In this document: positions 12,775-22,303 of the stretch, one piece after another
Layout of the letters: every line of letters begins with the position of its first letter
Position numbering within the stretch: the first letter of the stretch is position 1
Assembly: GCA_001599915.1 (NCBI GenBank)
Contig: BCIG01000008.1
Location: forward strand, 434,001 to 498,000
DNA length: 64,000 nucleotides
Direction of reading: 5' to 3'
Source of the DNA: Symbiotaphrina buchneri
Taxonomy: Eukaryota > Ascomycota > Symbiotaphrinales > Symbiotaphrinaceae
Translations under genes and position numbers: made by a program
Notes under the pieces: generated by a model
Told to the model about the DNA's origin: nothing
Seen by the model: only the letters and a program-made list of their open reading frames with translations
Databases searched by the model: none

Positions 12775-14499
12775 ATGGCCGCCGTGAACGATACTCGAGG
12801 ATGGGTCATGGCGACGGTGAGCGGAATAGGTATGTCATTCCTTCTTCCCTTGCACTTGGGCCTCACTGGAAATTAACGCGCATGCTAGCATGTGTCTTTG
12901 GTGCCAGCATCATCTGTGTCGACGTCCTTGTGAGGCTCCTCCCCGGCCAAAGGAACTTTAGAATCCAGGACAGCAATGCTTTCTTGTCTTCTTCGCTGAG
13001 TCTCAGCTTCGGTGTGATGGTGTGTACTCTCCATCCTTCCGACCACCGCCTGTCTGCAGGACTGACGGGTCTGTGCAGCTTTTCTCCGCGCTTTACGGCA
13101 TGCTTCCATCTGCAGCAAAATCCTTACAAAAGGGCGGTCTAGGTTCACAAGCAGCACAGTATGCCTTGGTGGGACTCTTCATGGCTGGGGTCGTGGGGAT
13201 CCAGATATTTTCTGGTTTGCTTCATCGCTATATTCCATCTCACGTAGTCGACTGCGATCATACACATGATGAGGAGAGTCTCGTGCACGCGGGGCAAGAT
13301 TGCCATGACGATGTGGCACATCGTCGCTTCTCAAGAGATTCAACAACATTGCCTCATCCGCCCGATGCGCTTGGAAATGCAAGAGAGAGTCCGTTGACCG
13401 AAAATACCCCGTTATTGCCGCAAGCTATGCGCCGAGATCGCCATGCCTCTGCTCCCGAGACTGCGCAATTGCCGAGCCCTCCGGTTTTCGCCCCCGTCCA
13501 GCGGCCTTCGATGACCAGAACGCTTTCCAAAAGGGTTTCCAATCTGGTGAATGGTGCCAAGGCTTCTTGCGATGAGAATGGGCCCTGCTATGGCTACTCT
13601 GATCCTTGTGGTCGCGAGTGTTTCAAGCATGTGGCTCTCACGAAGTCAGGGCTGCCACGTCAAGGCTCGCTGTCCCGGTTTTCTGTAGCTCCTAGCAAAG
13701 GAAGACCGAGCCTTGAGTCACTGGATGAGGGAGCTACGCTCAGCCCGACGAACACGAAACATCAGCAATTGTCCGAAGGTTCAACCCTGCTTGATGAGCC
13801 CGATAGCTCCCAGGGCTCGCCACCAAATGATGGTCATGTCGCCCAACCTTTGCCGGCGCGTAACTCATACTCGTGGGACACGGCCGGGCAAAACGGGACC
13901 ATTGCAGCGACGCCCGAACCATCAACCAGCGAGTCCGTTCGGCCACATCATCATCATGTTCCGACCAATGCCTTCCTTTCAATTGGACTTCAGACCAGCA
14001 TAGCGATAGCTCTACATAAACTACCGGAGGGATTCATCACTTATGCCACCAACCACGCCAACCCCAAGTTGGGCTTCGCGGTTTTCATTGCACTTTTCAT
14101 ACATAACATCACCGAGGGCTTTGCCATGGCCCTGCCATTGTATCTAGCCCTCGACAGTAAATGGAAAGCCATGTTTTGGAGCTCCATCCTGGGAGGCATT
14201 AGCCAGCCGATGGGTGCCGCGGTTGCTGCCCTTTGGTTCAAGCTAGCGGGCCGATCCGACATGGCCCCTGGCGAGGGGGTATACGGCGGCATGTTCGCTG
14301 TTACCTGTAAGTAGCGATACCCTTCTCGGAAAGCCCACAATGTGCTCATGAACGCTAAATAGCTGGTATAATGACATCGGTCGCTCTGCAGCTCTTTTCC
14401 GAGAGTCTGGGGCTCACCCACAACCGGACCTTGTGTATTGCGTTTGCTTTCGTGGGCATGGGTGTTTTGGGGATAAGCTTTGCATTGACGGCAGATTAG
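12775..14499 (+). CDS. ZIP-family zinc transporter (Zrt3/ZupT-like)
   Basis: Membrane carrier moving Zn2+ into the cytosol; the closest yeast type is vacuolar Zrt3. Exons 12775-12829, 12889-13019, 13079-14306 and 14363-14499 join in frame to 516 residues. Seen: N-terminal membrane helices (GWVMATVSGI joined to CVFGASIICVDVLV, then LFSALYGMLPSAAKSL and ALVGLFMAGVVGI). A loop of about 220 residues follows, with HTHDEE and Ser/Pro-rich low-complexity sequence ending in a HHHH tract. The ZIP metal-site helices carry HKLPEG (about residue 375) and HNITEG (about 404), then three more helices to a hydrophobic C terminus. The two His/Glu motifs define the binuclear metal centre. The long His-bearing loop suits metal sensing or buffering. 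Vacuolar placement is inferred. Confidence 0.93.
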
Positions 14500-15112
14500 A
14501 TGCCGGAAGGTGTTACGGTATAACGCGGAGTCGGCTTCGCCTTGCAACACGCTGTGGGTCTCAGGCGTCGATTATATTGGTTTGCAGGACTGGACAAACC
14601 CTAATATCCGAGAGTGGAGAATGAGATGTGTGACACATATCGGGTTGGAACATTGGTTCGATCCAACGCCAGAGACGTCTGATCTCTGAGCATCCCGTGA
14701 GTGGCATGTGACCTCACGGCATCCACAGAGGCAGAAGCCTGGTCTTGTTGAGTGACAGGGCCTGCCCATCGAGGACCCATCGAGGCATACAGACCACGGT
14801 AATCGATGCGCTGTGGCAGGTTCATATCTCCTCGGGTGGGATTTTGATACGGTTTGCGACCGTAAAGTTGGGGCACATCGCCATCCCTCATCCACGCCTC
14901 GTCGTTGGAAAGATGTATGTTTAAACCGCTGCGCTGGATGGCCGAGCTGAGTCTCATCCTGTCCGCCTTCCATTGACCAGTCGGTCTTTAGTCAATCATT
15001 AAAACTCTTGTTAATGTACCGTTCCCATTGTAAATGGTAAGCAAAGCCTCCCACTGTAACAGCGCGGACCATTCGTTCCTTCACCCGCAAGACCGGAGCA
15101 AAGCTATGGAAA
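14500..15112. other. Intergenic region between ZIP and NSRP1-like genes
   Basis: Gene tails face each other here. The only item of interest is the small minus-strand frame at 14601-14957, listed separately. No RNA gene or repeat was recognised. Confidence 0.5.
14601..14957 (-). CDS. Possible small protein of unknown function (118 aa)
   Basis: An ATG-initiated frame of 118 codons on the minus strand between two convergent genes. Its composition looks protein-like: GLNIHLSNDEAWMRDGDVP, then YGRKPYQNPTRGDM and RGLYASMGPRWAGPV. There are no membrane segments and little low complexity. I do not recognise a family, and no introns are needed. It could be a small nuclear gene, an exon of a longer one, a decayed copy or chance. 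Its promoter would have to lie in the 150 bases before the NSRP1-like stop codon. Confidence 0.3.
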   Translation of the reverse strand: MRLSSAIQRSGLNIHLSNDEAWMRDGDVPQLYGRKPYQNPTRGDMNLPQRIDYRGLYASMGPRWAGPVTQQDQASASVDAVRSHATHGMLRDQTSLALDRTNVPTRYVSHISFSTLGY

Positions 15113-16330
15113 CTAACCTGAAGGGCTTATTGTGGCAGAAGACGCCTGCGCCGCAGCTTCTCTCTTGCGTTGCAAATATCTCTCCCTTGCGCTGCTGATG
15201 TCTCCTTCCGTTTTTCGACTTTTGGCCGCTCTTTCGACCAATTTTTGCTTCTCGTCATCTTCCTCTGCTGCGCGTTTTTCCTGCTGCGCTAACTGTGCTT
15301 CCAACGTTCGCGTCTGTCGTTCCCGCATCGCTTTTTGACTGTTCCCACGTCCCTGGTATGCCGCCTGAAAGCCACTGGACTGACCACCAGCAGCAGACGA
15401 TGGTGGCAGTGAAGACGGCTTTGGCTTGGGTGCCACATTCAGACCGGCAGATAAGAGTTGTCGTTTGTCCACAACCTGCCCTTCGTCATTTAGAATGACT
15501 CGCCCAGCTTGCCTCTCATTGAGCTCTTTCGCCAGCTCCTCTTCCGTCTTCTCCTTGTCTCCGTCGGAAGCGTCCCCGCCATCACCCTTCGCCACGGCCT
15601 CCTGGACCGCCTTGATGACCTCCTCATGGCGCTTCTCATCCTTGTCCAGGATTCCCTTGTAGAAACCCTGCATACCAAGCTTTCCTCTTCTTGCCTGTTC
15701 CTCTTCCTCGCGCTTACGTTCCTCTTCCTCGAGCCGCTTCATTTCTTCTTGCTGCGCCTTATATGCTCCAGTGACAAACTTCTCTTTATCTGCAAACTCA
15801 TCACCCTCCTCTTCTCTCTCCTTCGCAAGTAGTTTCTCCTTGGCACGTAACTGGTCCTTCTTCCGCACTTCAGCCGCGGCCAGTAAAGAGCCAATGTACT
15901 TGGGTTTGCGAGCGGTTTCCTCGTCCACGTTTACGCTGGTCTTTTTCTTGGAAGCATGTAACGAATCATAGACGCTATCATAATCGTAGATGGTCGGATC
16001 GACGGCTGTAGCCTCTTTGGCGTGTTTCTTGGAGGCATGGGCTGCAGACAGATCGCCATAAAGGACCCCAGCAGGCTTTGGCGTTCTTTTGACAGGGGCC
16101 TCGCTGGAGATGGCAGACTTCCTTGCCGAGGGGCCTCCTGCTGGGAGTGCTGGAGATGAGGGATCCAGGACGCCACCGCCTATGTCTTCCTCGGCATTGA
16201 GGCGTTCACCGCTGTCCTCAGGATCCGATTCATCGTCACCGAAGATGGGTTTCCCTCTGCCGGGGGCTGTCCGGGCGGCTGATGACGATGGCTTTTTGGT
16301 GAGATTCAAGCCGTAGGAAATCGAGTTCAT
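15113..16330 (-). CDS. NSRP1/CCDC55-like nuclear speckle splicing regulator (DUF2040)
   Basis: In animals this family binds splice-site regulators in nuclear speckles; the fungal role is inferred to be in splicing. One main exon of 405 residues. The start at ATG 16330 gives the conserved opening MNSISYGLNLTKK. Seen: an acidic early region (GDDESDPEDSGE), then the DUF2040 core with DPTIYDYDSVYDSLH, KPKYIGSLLAAAEVRKKDQL and EFADKEKFVTGAYKAQQEEMK. A long charged coiled coil (Glu/Lys/Arg-rich) runs to the C terminus. The last codons read into GGT TAG at a CAG|GTTAGT donor-like site, so a short extra 3' exon past 15113 is possible. It shares a 367-base divergent promoter with the J-domain gene. 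Confidence 0.88.
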   Translation of the reverse strand: MNSISYGLNLTKKPSSSAARTAPGRGKPIFGDDESDPEDSGERLNAEEDIGGGVLDPSSPALPAGGPSARKSAISSEAPVKRTPKPAGVLYGDLSAAHASKKHAKEATAVDPTIYDYDSVYDSLHASKKKTSVNVDEETARKPKYIGSLLAAAEVRKKDQLRAKEKLLAKEREEEGDEFADKEKFVTGAYKAQQEEMKRLEEEERKREEEEQARRGKLGMQGFYKGILDKDEKRHEEVIKAVQEAVAKGDGGDASDGDKEKTEEELAKELNERQAGRVILNDEGQVVDKRQLLSAGLNVAPKPKPSSLPPSSAAGGQSSGFQAAYQGRGNSQKAMRERQTRTLEAQLAQQEKRAAEEDDEKQKLVERAAKSRKTEGDISSARERYLQRKREAAAQASSATISPSG

Positions 16331-16697
16331 GACCACGGTTATACAGGTGGCTTTTGTTTCAAGTCGTCAAGCGCGAAGTGACAGGAGAATGAGGATCTTA
16401 CAGTACGCGGTTCGTACCGTGTGTTACGTCGAATGGAGTAAAGTACGAAGGTACCTCGGGGTTTCACGAATGTATTCGAATGTAATTCGTACCGTCGTCA
16501 CTCGGAGGCTTCCAGGCTTGGCAGACGAAACTCCAAGTATGTACTGGTACTGTACTTAGTACCTTATCTTACCTCCGTACTTCGTCCATACTAAATCCAC
16601 AACCGTCTCCCATGCATCAAGCCACATCTGAGGGAACCTGCTTTGCAGTTCCACAATCGTTGTGCTGGCACAGAGCGGCAGTTCTACTGCTCTTGAT
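16331..16697. promoter_or_regulatory. Bidirectional promoter, NSRP1-like / NFKBIL1-like pair
   Basis: 367 bases between divergent start codons. It contains GTACGAAGGTACC and a run of TACTTAGTACC, TTATCTTACC and TACTTCGTCC near 16,440-16,585, the same motif class as in other intergenic regions. Control of both genes is inferred from position. Confidence 0.5.
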
Positions 16698-17783
16698 ATG
16701 AGTTCCGGCCAGGCCGGGGAAGGACCGCTGTCCAGCCCGCCTGCTGGGAATGTGAGCGTCGAGAGTGAACCTAACAGACCAGCGCGTTCAAGGTTTCGCT
16801 TCAAATCAAAGACCAGCAGGCACCGCCATGAACAGGATGAACTGGATTCCGGCGCAGGCCGCCCTAGGCGCCGGTCTCGTCACCATGATGCAGAACCTAG
16901 CCATCATCGAGCGAAGCGGCGCAAGTATGAACGGGCTCCGGGCCTTGTAGACGACCCTTCTTTCTACGACGATACCTATTTGCCGAATACGGCTTCCAAA
17001 GAGTACTTGCCACCTGATGTCGCCTTCCGGGAATCGCTCTTCGATGCCCTCGCTGACGATGAGGGAGCGGCTTTCTGGGAAGGGGTTTACGGTCAGCCGA
17101 TCCACACTTATTCGGCGTACAGGCAGAGCCCGGAAGGCGAACTGGAGAAGATGACGGATGAAGAGTATACAAGCTATGTACGTGCAAAGATGTATGAGAA
17201 GACTCATCAGCATGTTCTTGAGGAGAGGCGACGACGTGAGGAAGCGGGAAGGCGGCGCAAACAGTCGCGAGAAGAGACCGCGCGTTTAGAACGGGAAAAG
17301 GCCGGTTTCCAGGATGCGCTCGAGCAAAGTCTGAAGCGAGGCAAAGAAAGAAAGGAGAGAAAAGCCTGGTCTGATGCGTGGCGACGGTATCAGTCTGGAT
17401 GGAAGGAAATCGAGGACGGGCGGCCTCCAGACAAACTCGAGGACATTGAGGATGAAGGTGACAAGGCGATCAGGAGACGGATTCCTTGGCCGGTTCTCTC
17501 CGGGAAGTGTGCAGACATCAGAAAAGACGATGTGGAACGCTTTTACAGACAAGGCCCGGTTGGTTCAGGAGAGGTCAAAGAGAGCAAGGATGGCTTGGGG
17601 CAAGCCGACTTGCTGGCCATATTAAAACGAGAACGAGTCAGGTGGCATCCTGACAAGGTTCAACAACGATTTGGCAGAAATCGGATTGGTGAAAACACCC
17701 TACAGAAGGTCACCGCGGTATTTCAGGTCATTGACGGCTTGTGGAGCAGCGCCCGGGAGAGCGGGTCAGGCAAGCACGCGTAG
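16698..17783 (+). CDS. NF-kappa-B inhibitor-like 1 type protein with J-like domain
   Basis: 361 residues in one exon; start chosen at ATG 16698. Seen: a Ser/Pro-rich start, a basic stretch (RPRRRSRHHD, HHRAKRRKYER), the conserved block YVRAKMYEKTHQHVLEERRR within a long charged helix, IPWPVLSGK, and a C-terminal J-like segment RVRWHPDKVQQRFG. The HPDK sequence replaces the canonical HPD loop of J proteins in the usual family way. Human NFKBIL1 has been linked to mRNA processing, which would fit its divergent partner, the splicing-type NSRP1 gene. Function in fungi is not established. The ankyrin repeats of the human protein are not seen. Confidence 0.85.
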   Translation: MSSGQAGEGPLSSPPAGNVSVESEPNRPARSRFRFKSKTSRHRHEQDELDSGAGRPRRRSRHHDAEPSHHRAKRRKYERAPGLVDDPSFYDDTYLPNTASKEYLPPDVAFRESLFDALADDEGAAFWEGVYGQPIHTYSAYRQSPEGELEKMTDEEYTSYVRAKMYEKTHQHVLEERRRREEAGRRRKQSREETARLEREKAGFQDALEQSLKRGKERKERKAWSDAWRRYQSGWKEIEDGRPPDKLEDIEDEGDKAIRRRIPWPVLSGKCADIRKDDVERFYRQGPVGSGEVKESKDGLGQADLLAILKRERVRWHPDKVQQRFGRNRIGENTLQKVTAVFQVIDGLWSSARESGSGKHA

Positions 17784-18368
17784 ACCAAATTTCCGACTCG
17801 TCTCGTACAGGGCCATTCTCTGGAGTTCTATAGTGCATCGTGCTGAATCCATCCGGCGCTTTCGACGCACGCAGGGTGTCTATTAATATGAATGCCTTGA
17901 ACATTTGCCAGGTCTCCTCCTCTTGACGATCATCTTGAACGTCTCAGGCTCAAGATTACGGGGGCCTACTAACCCTCAAGGTACATACTAAGGCCTCACC
18001 CTACATTCTAAGGAAACAAGACTCCCATCTATGTTATATAAGCTCCCGGTTTTCAGCGAGGATCCCTCTCGTTGTCAGGTTCATGGTTAGACTGGGCGCC
18101 TCTGACTTGATATAATGCACATGTTAGGCGGAACGGTGACTGAGGTACTACATACTACATTGTGTAAGATAAGATAAGATAAGATAAGGTACCTTTATGA
18201 CTTACATCCACGTACCAACCATCGCGTACGACGTAAAGGGAATTAGGGGCATCGCGGATCGGTACTCGTACTTAGTGTATCTTAGGTACCCGTTATCCTT
18301 GCAGGCAGCGGCCCTTGGCCATCTCCCCCAAGTTCCAGAATCAAAGCATTCCTGAGATTCTTCACGTC
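17784..18368. promoter_or_regulatory. Upstream region of DUF3605 gene, with GATA tandem
   Basis: 585 bases between two same-strand genes. It holds a tandem GATAAGATAAGATAAGATAAG tract at about 18,167-18,188 followed by GGTACC, and more TACTCGTACTTAG / TATCTTAGGTACC words. Tandem GATAA is the binding-site form for fungal GATA factors (nitrogen AreA or iron SreA types). Use in this gene is inferred. Confidence 0.45.
18167..18188. promoter_or_regulatory. Tandem GATAA motif (candidate GATA-factor site)
   Basis: Four directly repeated GATAA pentamers about 180 bases before the DUF3605 start. Fungal GATA regulators prefer clustered sites of this kind. It may equally be a microsatellite. Confidence 0.4.
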
Positions 18369-19162
18369 ATGACCGGGAACCCGGACATCTCCAAGGTCCC
18401 TGCTGATCCTTCTCCACGGCTTACCGCAGCCTTCGAACTCAATGACACTGACCGCGAAGTTCTGTCGCTCACGGATGCGGAGTTTCATCTACATTCGTGG
18501 GAAGATTTGAAAACTACCATAGGTAACTCGGTCTACTGGGCATGGAAGATTGCCGCGGGGTACCGAGCACGACTGACACCACCTCTCCGCCAACAGCGAC
18601 GAACAAGCTAGAGAGCTTGAAACGCAAGCCTTCGGATTTGGTTCGCTACATCGAGTGGACAACCCGTATCAAAGCCGAGTATGGTTCCATAACGAATTTT
18701 ATCTGCCAGGAGCGCTTGCACTGGCGGCCAGTGAATGATTTCATGGCCTCGGGCTCTGCTCCTGTCTTCCAATACAAGAACGCCGTGCCGTTCGCAGACG
18801 AAAATGATTTCAAGGTGCTCCTGAATGACTGGCCCTATGGAATGGATCCCGGGGTTACACATCTTGTCGTCTGGCTCAAGACTCCGATACCCGTGGATTC
18901 TCAAAGAGGCGATCTATTACCGGAATCTCGAGCTATGGTCGAGCGTTTTGTGCAGAGCTTCTTTGCTGATCGGCTAGCAAGAGCAGGCTTAGCGGATGAC
19001 AGGGTGTTGTGGTTCAAGAACTGGGTAAAGTTGCAGAGCGTGCGAGGCTTAGACCATGTCCATGTGCTCGTGCGAGATGTGCCCCAGTCGATACTGCATG
19101 AGTGGACCGGCATGAATCAAGAGGATACGGCTTCGAAGGCGGAGCTGCTGGCCGCGGCATAG
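18369..19162 (+). CDS. DUF3605 family protein
   Basis: A conserved fungal protein of unknown function, 239 residues. Exons 18369-18522 and 18597-19162, with intron 18523-18596 (phase 1, GTAACT..CAACAG). Start set at ATG 18369 because the frame upstream has no other ATG. Seen: HLHSWEDLKT, KRKPSDLVRYIEWT, YGSITNFICQERLHW, NDFKVLLNDWPYG and GVTHLVVWLKTPI, which are hallmarks of the DUF3605 family. Near the end come WFKNWVKLQSVRGLDHVHVL. No signal peptide or membrane helix. Its last 46 coding bases overlap, on the opposite strand, the end of the phosphopantetheinyl transferase gene. Confidence 0.88.
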
Positions 19163-20205
19163 ATATCCTTTTGCAGGTCAAGCTCGAGCCAATGTGGCGA
19201 CTGGTCAGGGACAAGGCAATCTACAGCCCTGGTCTCCGAGACGGCCGTAGCGACCATGTACTGGTGTTCGAAGGCTTCCAGCTCAATCTGGACATCTTGG
19301 ACGCGCTTTCCACTCCGCCAAACCTCGATATCTGTCACCTTTTCTCCCCACCGGGCCCCTCCGGCTATTCTTTCGGCGGGGGCCGGAACCGGGTTGCGCA
19401 CCTTTCTAAACTCTAGATCGCGCAGCCATGTGGCCATCAGTGCCTCGCCCGTCATCTTTACGTATGCTTCCTTCAGACACCAGTAGGCGTAGAAGTGCCG
19501 TAGTTTCGTGTCGACCGGAATGTTCGAACTGACTGAGATGGTCTCCCCTGAGTCTAGTGGAAGGCTGACCTCCAAATCCCGTTTGTCGTAGCGAAGGAGG
19601 CGTTTCAGAGCGTTGCCGGAGAGCTCGCGGCCATCCGGTAGAAGGAGCTTTTCGAAGTCAAACTGTATGTCTTCCATCTCGCGGGCTGAGAAGACCTCTT
19701 CGTAGATGTGGAGCCATTGGCTGAAGCCAGCCTTGTCGATATGGCGGTAGTCGTCCCTTTCGTTGACACAGACGACGTCCACGCCTACCCGTTTCGTCGA
19801 GTCTTCGTGGGCCAGCAAAGCCACCAAGCCCGCCTGGTGGGAGACATTGAACGCGACCCCCGGGGCATCTTTGCTCTTGGGCGTGAAGCATGGCTTCCGA
19901 AATGGCCCTTCTCCGACGATGGCGTCCGACCACGGCACTTGACAGCATTGGGTAATGACTAGACGCTTCAACAACCTGGAGGCCAGTGACATTTTGGCGT
20001 CTCTGAGATGGATGTACCTTCGGACGGCGTCCCGCTCCGCTGGAGCCAGGAGGCCAAGGGCACGCGAGGCCTCGGGTAGTCATGTCAGCTGTCGTGTATA
20101 AGGAGGGTCTGGTCCATCTACCTCGGGGCCATCTAAGCCGTCGCTCCAGAGGTTCCTAGTATCCACGAGCCAGCGGATATGGGAGGAACCGTCGTGGCCC
20201 TGCAT
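19117..20205 (-). CDS. Sfp-type 4'-phosphopantetheinyl transferase (NpgA/CfwA/PptA-like)
   Basis: Transfers the phosphopantetheine arm of CoA to carrier domains of polyketide and non-ribosomal peptide synthetases and to alpha-aminoadipate reductase, so it serves secondary metabolites, siderophores and lysine. Exons 20122-20205 and 19117-20070; the 51-base intron 20071-20121 starts GTAGAT and has a GCTGACA branch site. It removes an in-frame TGA and leaves 345 residues, close to Aspergillus NpgA (about 344). Seen: IRWLVDTRNLW at the start, RYIHLRDAKMSLASRLLKRL, FNVSHQAGLVALL, the Mg/CoA motif VGVDVVCVNER (about 122-132) and YWCLKEAYVKMTGEAL (about 224-238). All key acidic and Lys residues are present. 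The acceptor is GAG, which is rare. It lies on its own; no biosynthetic cluster is next to it. Confidence 0.93.
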
Positions 20206-22303
20206 TGTCACTTTGCGCCGAAGATAGTGGAGCAGCGTAGCAGCAATAGATAGGGAGATTGTAACAAGTAGCGGACAGTCTCGATTCACGGGTGAAGGAG
20301 CCACATGTTTACAAGGTGTGGGTCATAAGACCGTCCAGCGTCGCGAGCGCCGAAGGGGGAAATGCGACGAAGCAAGAAACCTGAGGTAGGTAGTGAGAGC
20401 AGTCTTGTTTGCTTGTACTACCTTATGATATGAATAGAGTACATGAGCGTAAGGAGAGGAGGCTCGGAGGGTACCCGGGAGGAAGCGAAGAACGATATCC
20501 AGATTCCAGAGGACCCTCTACCTCGGGTTCGTTATGATTGGAAAGCCCCGAAGTGAGCCGAGCATCCTCGCGCTCGCATGTTTTGTTATTCACGGAGTAA
20601 TTTGTACTCTACGAACGCAGATGGGCGGCCATTATTGGTGTTTTTTGGTCAACGAACGTAAGGTACAGGTACCTGGTATTTGCTTGCCAAGGGACGCTGA
20701 ACCGACTGTCGTCATTTGCCCTATTCTCATTCACCATCCTTGGGTTTTCGTTAGGCGGAGCACCACCGAGTACCACGGTAAGATATGGAGTACCTGTGCT
20801 TGGTAAGATAAGGTACTTGATCTTATCTACAGTATCTACAGTAGTAGCCGCCCGCACGATCACAATGACCATCAACCATAGAGAAGGAATAACAGTCGAG
20901 CAATACCCAAGGTAAGGTACCTTACCTTACCTACCTTACCTCATGGTGTATGTCGTTACCTTACCTTATTCATGAGCAGGGCACATATCAAGAAGAAGTG
21001 ATAAGGTAAGGTAATAATGTCAAAAGTCAGGTATATTAGTACTTAGATGGTTACCTTTACTGCACCCAGCGCTCAAGTGGAACCAAGGGCGGGAGGGCGG
21101 CAGGCGGACCTTTCCCCATGCGTCGTTCCCATTCCAGCTGGCAGCGGCCGGCCGGTGCATCACCCGCGCCTCACCATAAGGACACCCTTTTTGCCTTTTT
21201 GTCGTCACTACCTTACTGTCGGTTTGTACGGGGTGTCCCTAGGAGTAGGAGCAGGAGGAGTACCTTATGGGTAGTTGAGGTCCTGTACGAAGCAGGTACC
21301 TAGGCAGGTAGGTAGCGAGGCAAGGTACCTACCTTAGGTAGGTTCACCCGTAGGAAGAACGAGTACCATCCGCACCTACGTATAAGGTAAGGTACCTTAG
21401 GAAGATTTACGCTTCAGAGGTACCTACCTACTTGCACTGTAGGCTAGGTAAGGGAAGGTACCTATCTACCTTAAGGTACATACGTTACTCTCGCTCCCTC
21501 TCCGTCACCCATTCCGTTCCCGTCCTTGTCCTCCTCCCCGTCCCTCTCTGCCCTTGGGCAAGTGGAGAGGCAAGGCACTGCATCTGCATCTCCGACCTCG
21601 ACTCTCTCGAACTCATCACCATCCTCATCGCAATTGGCATCCTCGTTCTCATTCTTATAGTCATTCTCATCCGGATCCTCATCCCTAGCCTCATCACCAT
21701 CATCCCCTTCCTTCCTTCACCACCTCCGGCATCACCTCCAGCTCCAGCTCCATCTCGACCTCCATTTCCACCACCAAACAGCCGCCACCGCCACGCCTCT
21801 CTTTGTCCCTCTACGAGTGTCAAGAATTTCGTCCACACGCCCGCCCCGATCTGCTCATGTCCACAGCCTCCAATCAGCAGCCGCCTTCCGTCTGCGACGC
21901 CTTCAATTGGTCTTGCTTGTTCCTCTGCGCCTTATCTGCTAGTTAATCGGGCTCCGACCCCGCGTTTGGCCATCTGTTCAATTGGTCTCTCCAACTGACC
22001 GTATTCGACAAGCTTGGTGCCGCCAGAGCCCGCAACAGAGCTCCCGTCAGCGCCCCTGCTCCGCTCCGCACAAGTCGTGTCCTGCGCTGAGAGACATTCC
22101 GGCTCTACTATCCCTAGCAACCCCGATCCCTCGCACTGTTCCCTAGCATCGCAGCGGAAAACGCTGCGCGAGACGGACGGCGACTCTCTCGTCCCCATCT
22201 TCAAAGCCTTCTGCGGGTATCAGCATTCAGCTTGGAGCGTTGGAACGATCTAGCGAGGTGGTCTTGCCGCCTACCCTGATCCAGCCAGCTTTCTTTCATT
22301 CTC
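20206..22303. promoter_or_regulatory. Divergent upstream region of PPTase and PKA genes
   Basis: 2.1 kb without a supported gene. 20,400-21,480 is dense in GGTACCTT/TACCTTACC/GTAAGGTA motifs. 21,480-22,300 is pyrimidine-rich (CTC/ATC/TCC runs) and looks like a long PKA 5' leader. A 188-codon open frame at 21432-21998 follows the CT-rich composition and is not believed. Confidence 0.5.
20640..21480. repeat. Large GGTACCTT/TACCTTACC motif field
   Basis: Many copies of AAGGTACCTT, TACCTTACC, GTAGGTAGG and TTCGTACC-like words in either direction, densest at 20,905-21,060 and 21,285-21,480. Their spacing is irregular, so this is not a classic tandem array. Confidence 0.7.

Noticed and set aside
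20080-20082. In-frame TGA suggesting a broken PPTase
   Set aside because: A 51-base GT..AG intron with a CTGAC branch site removes it and restores an NpgA-like sequence of normal length.
21432-21998. 188-codon plus-strand frame
   Set aside because: Low-complexity Leu/Ile then Pro/Ser run produced by the CT-rich leader; no domain, no splice support.
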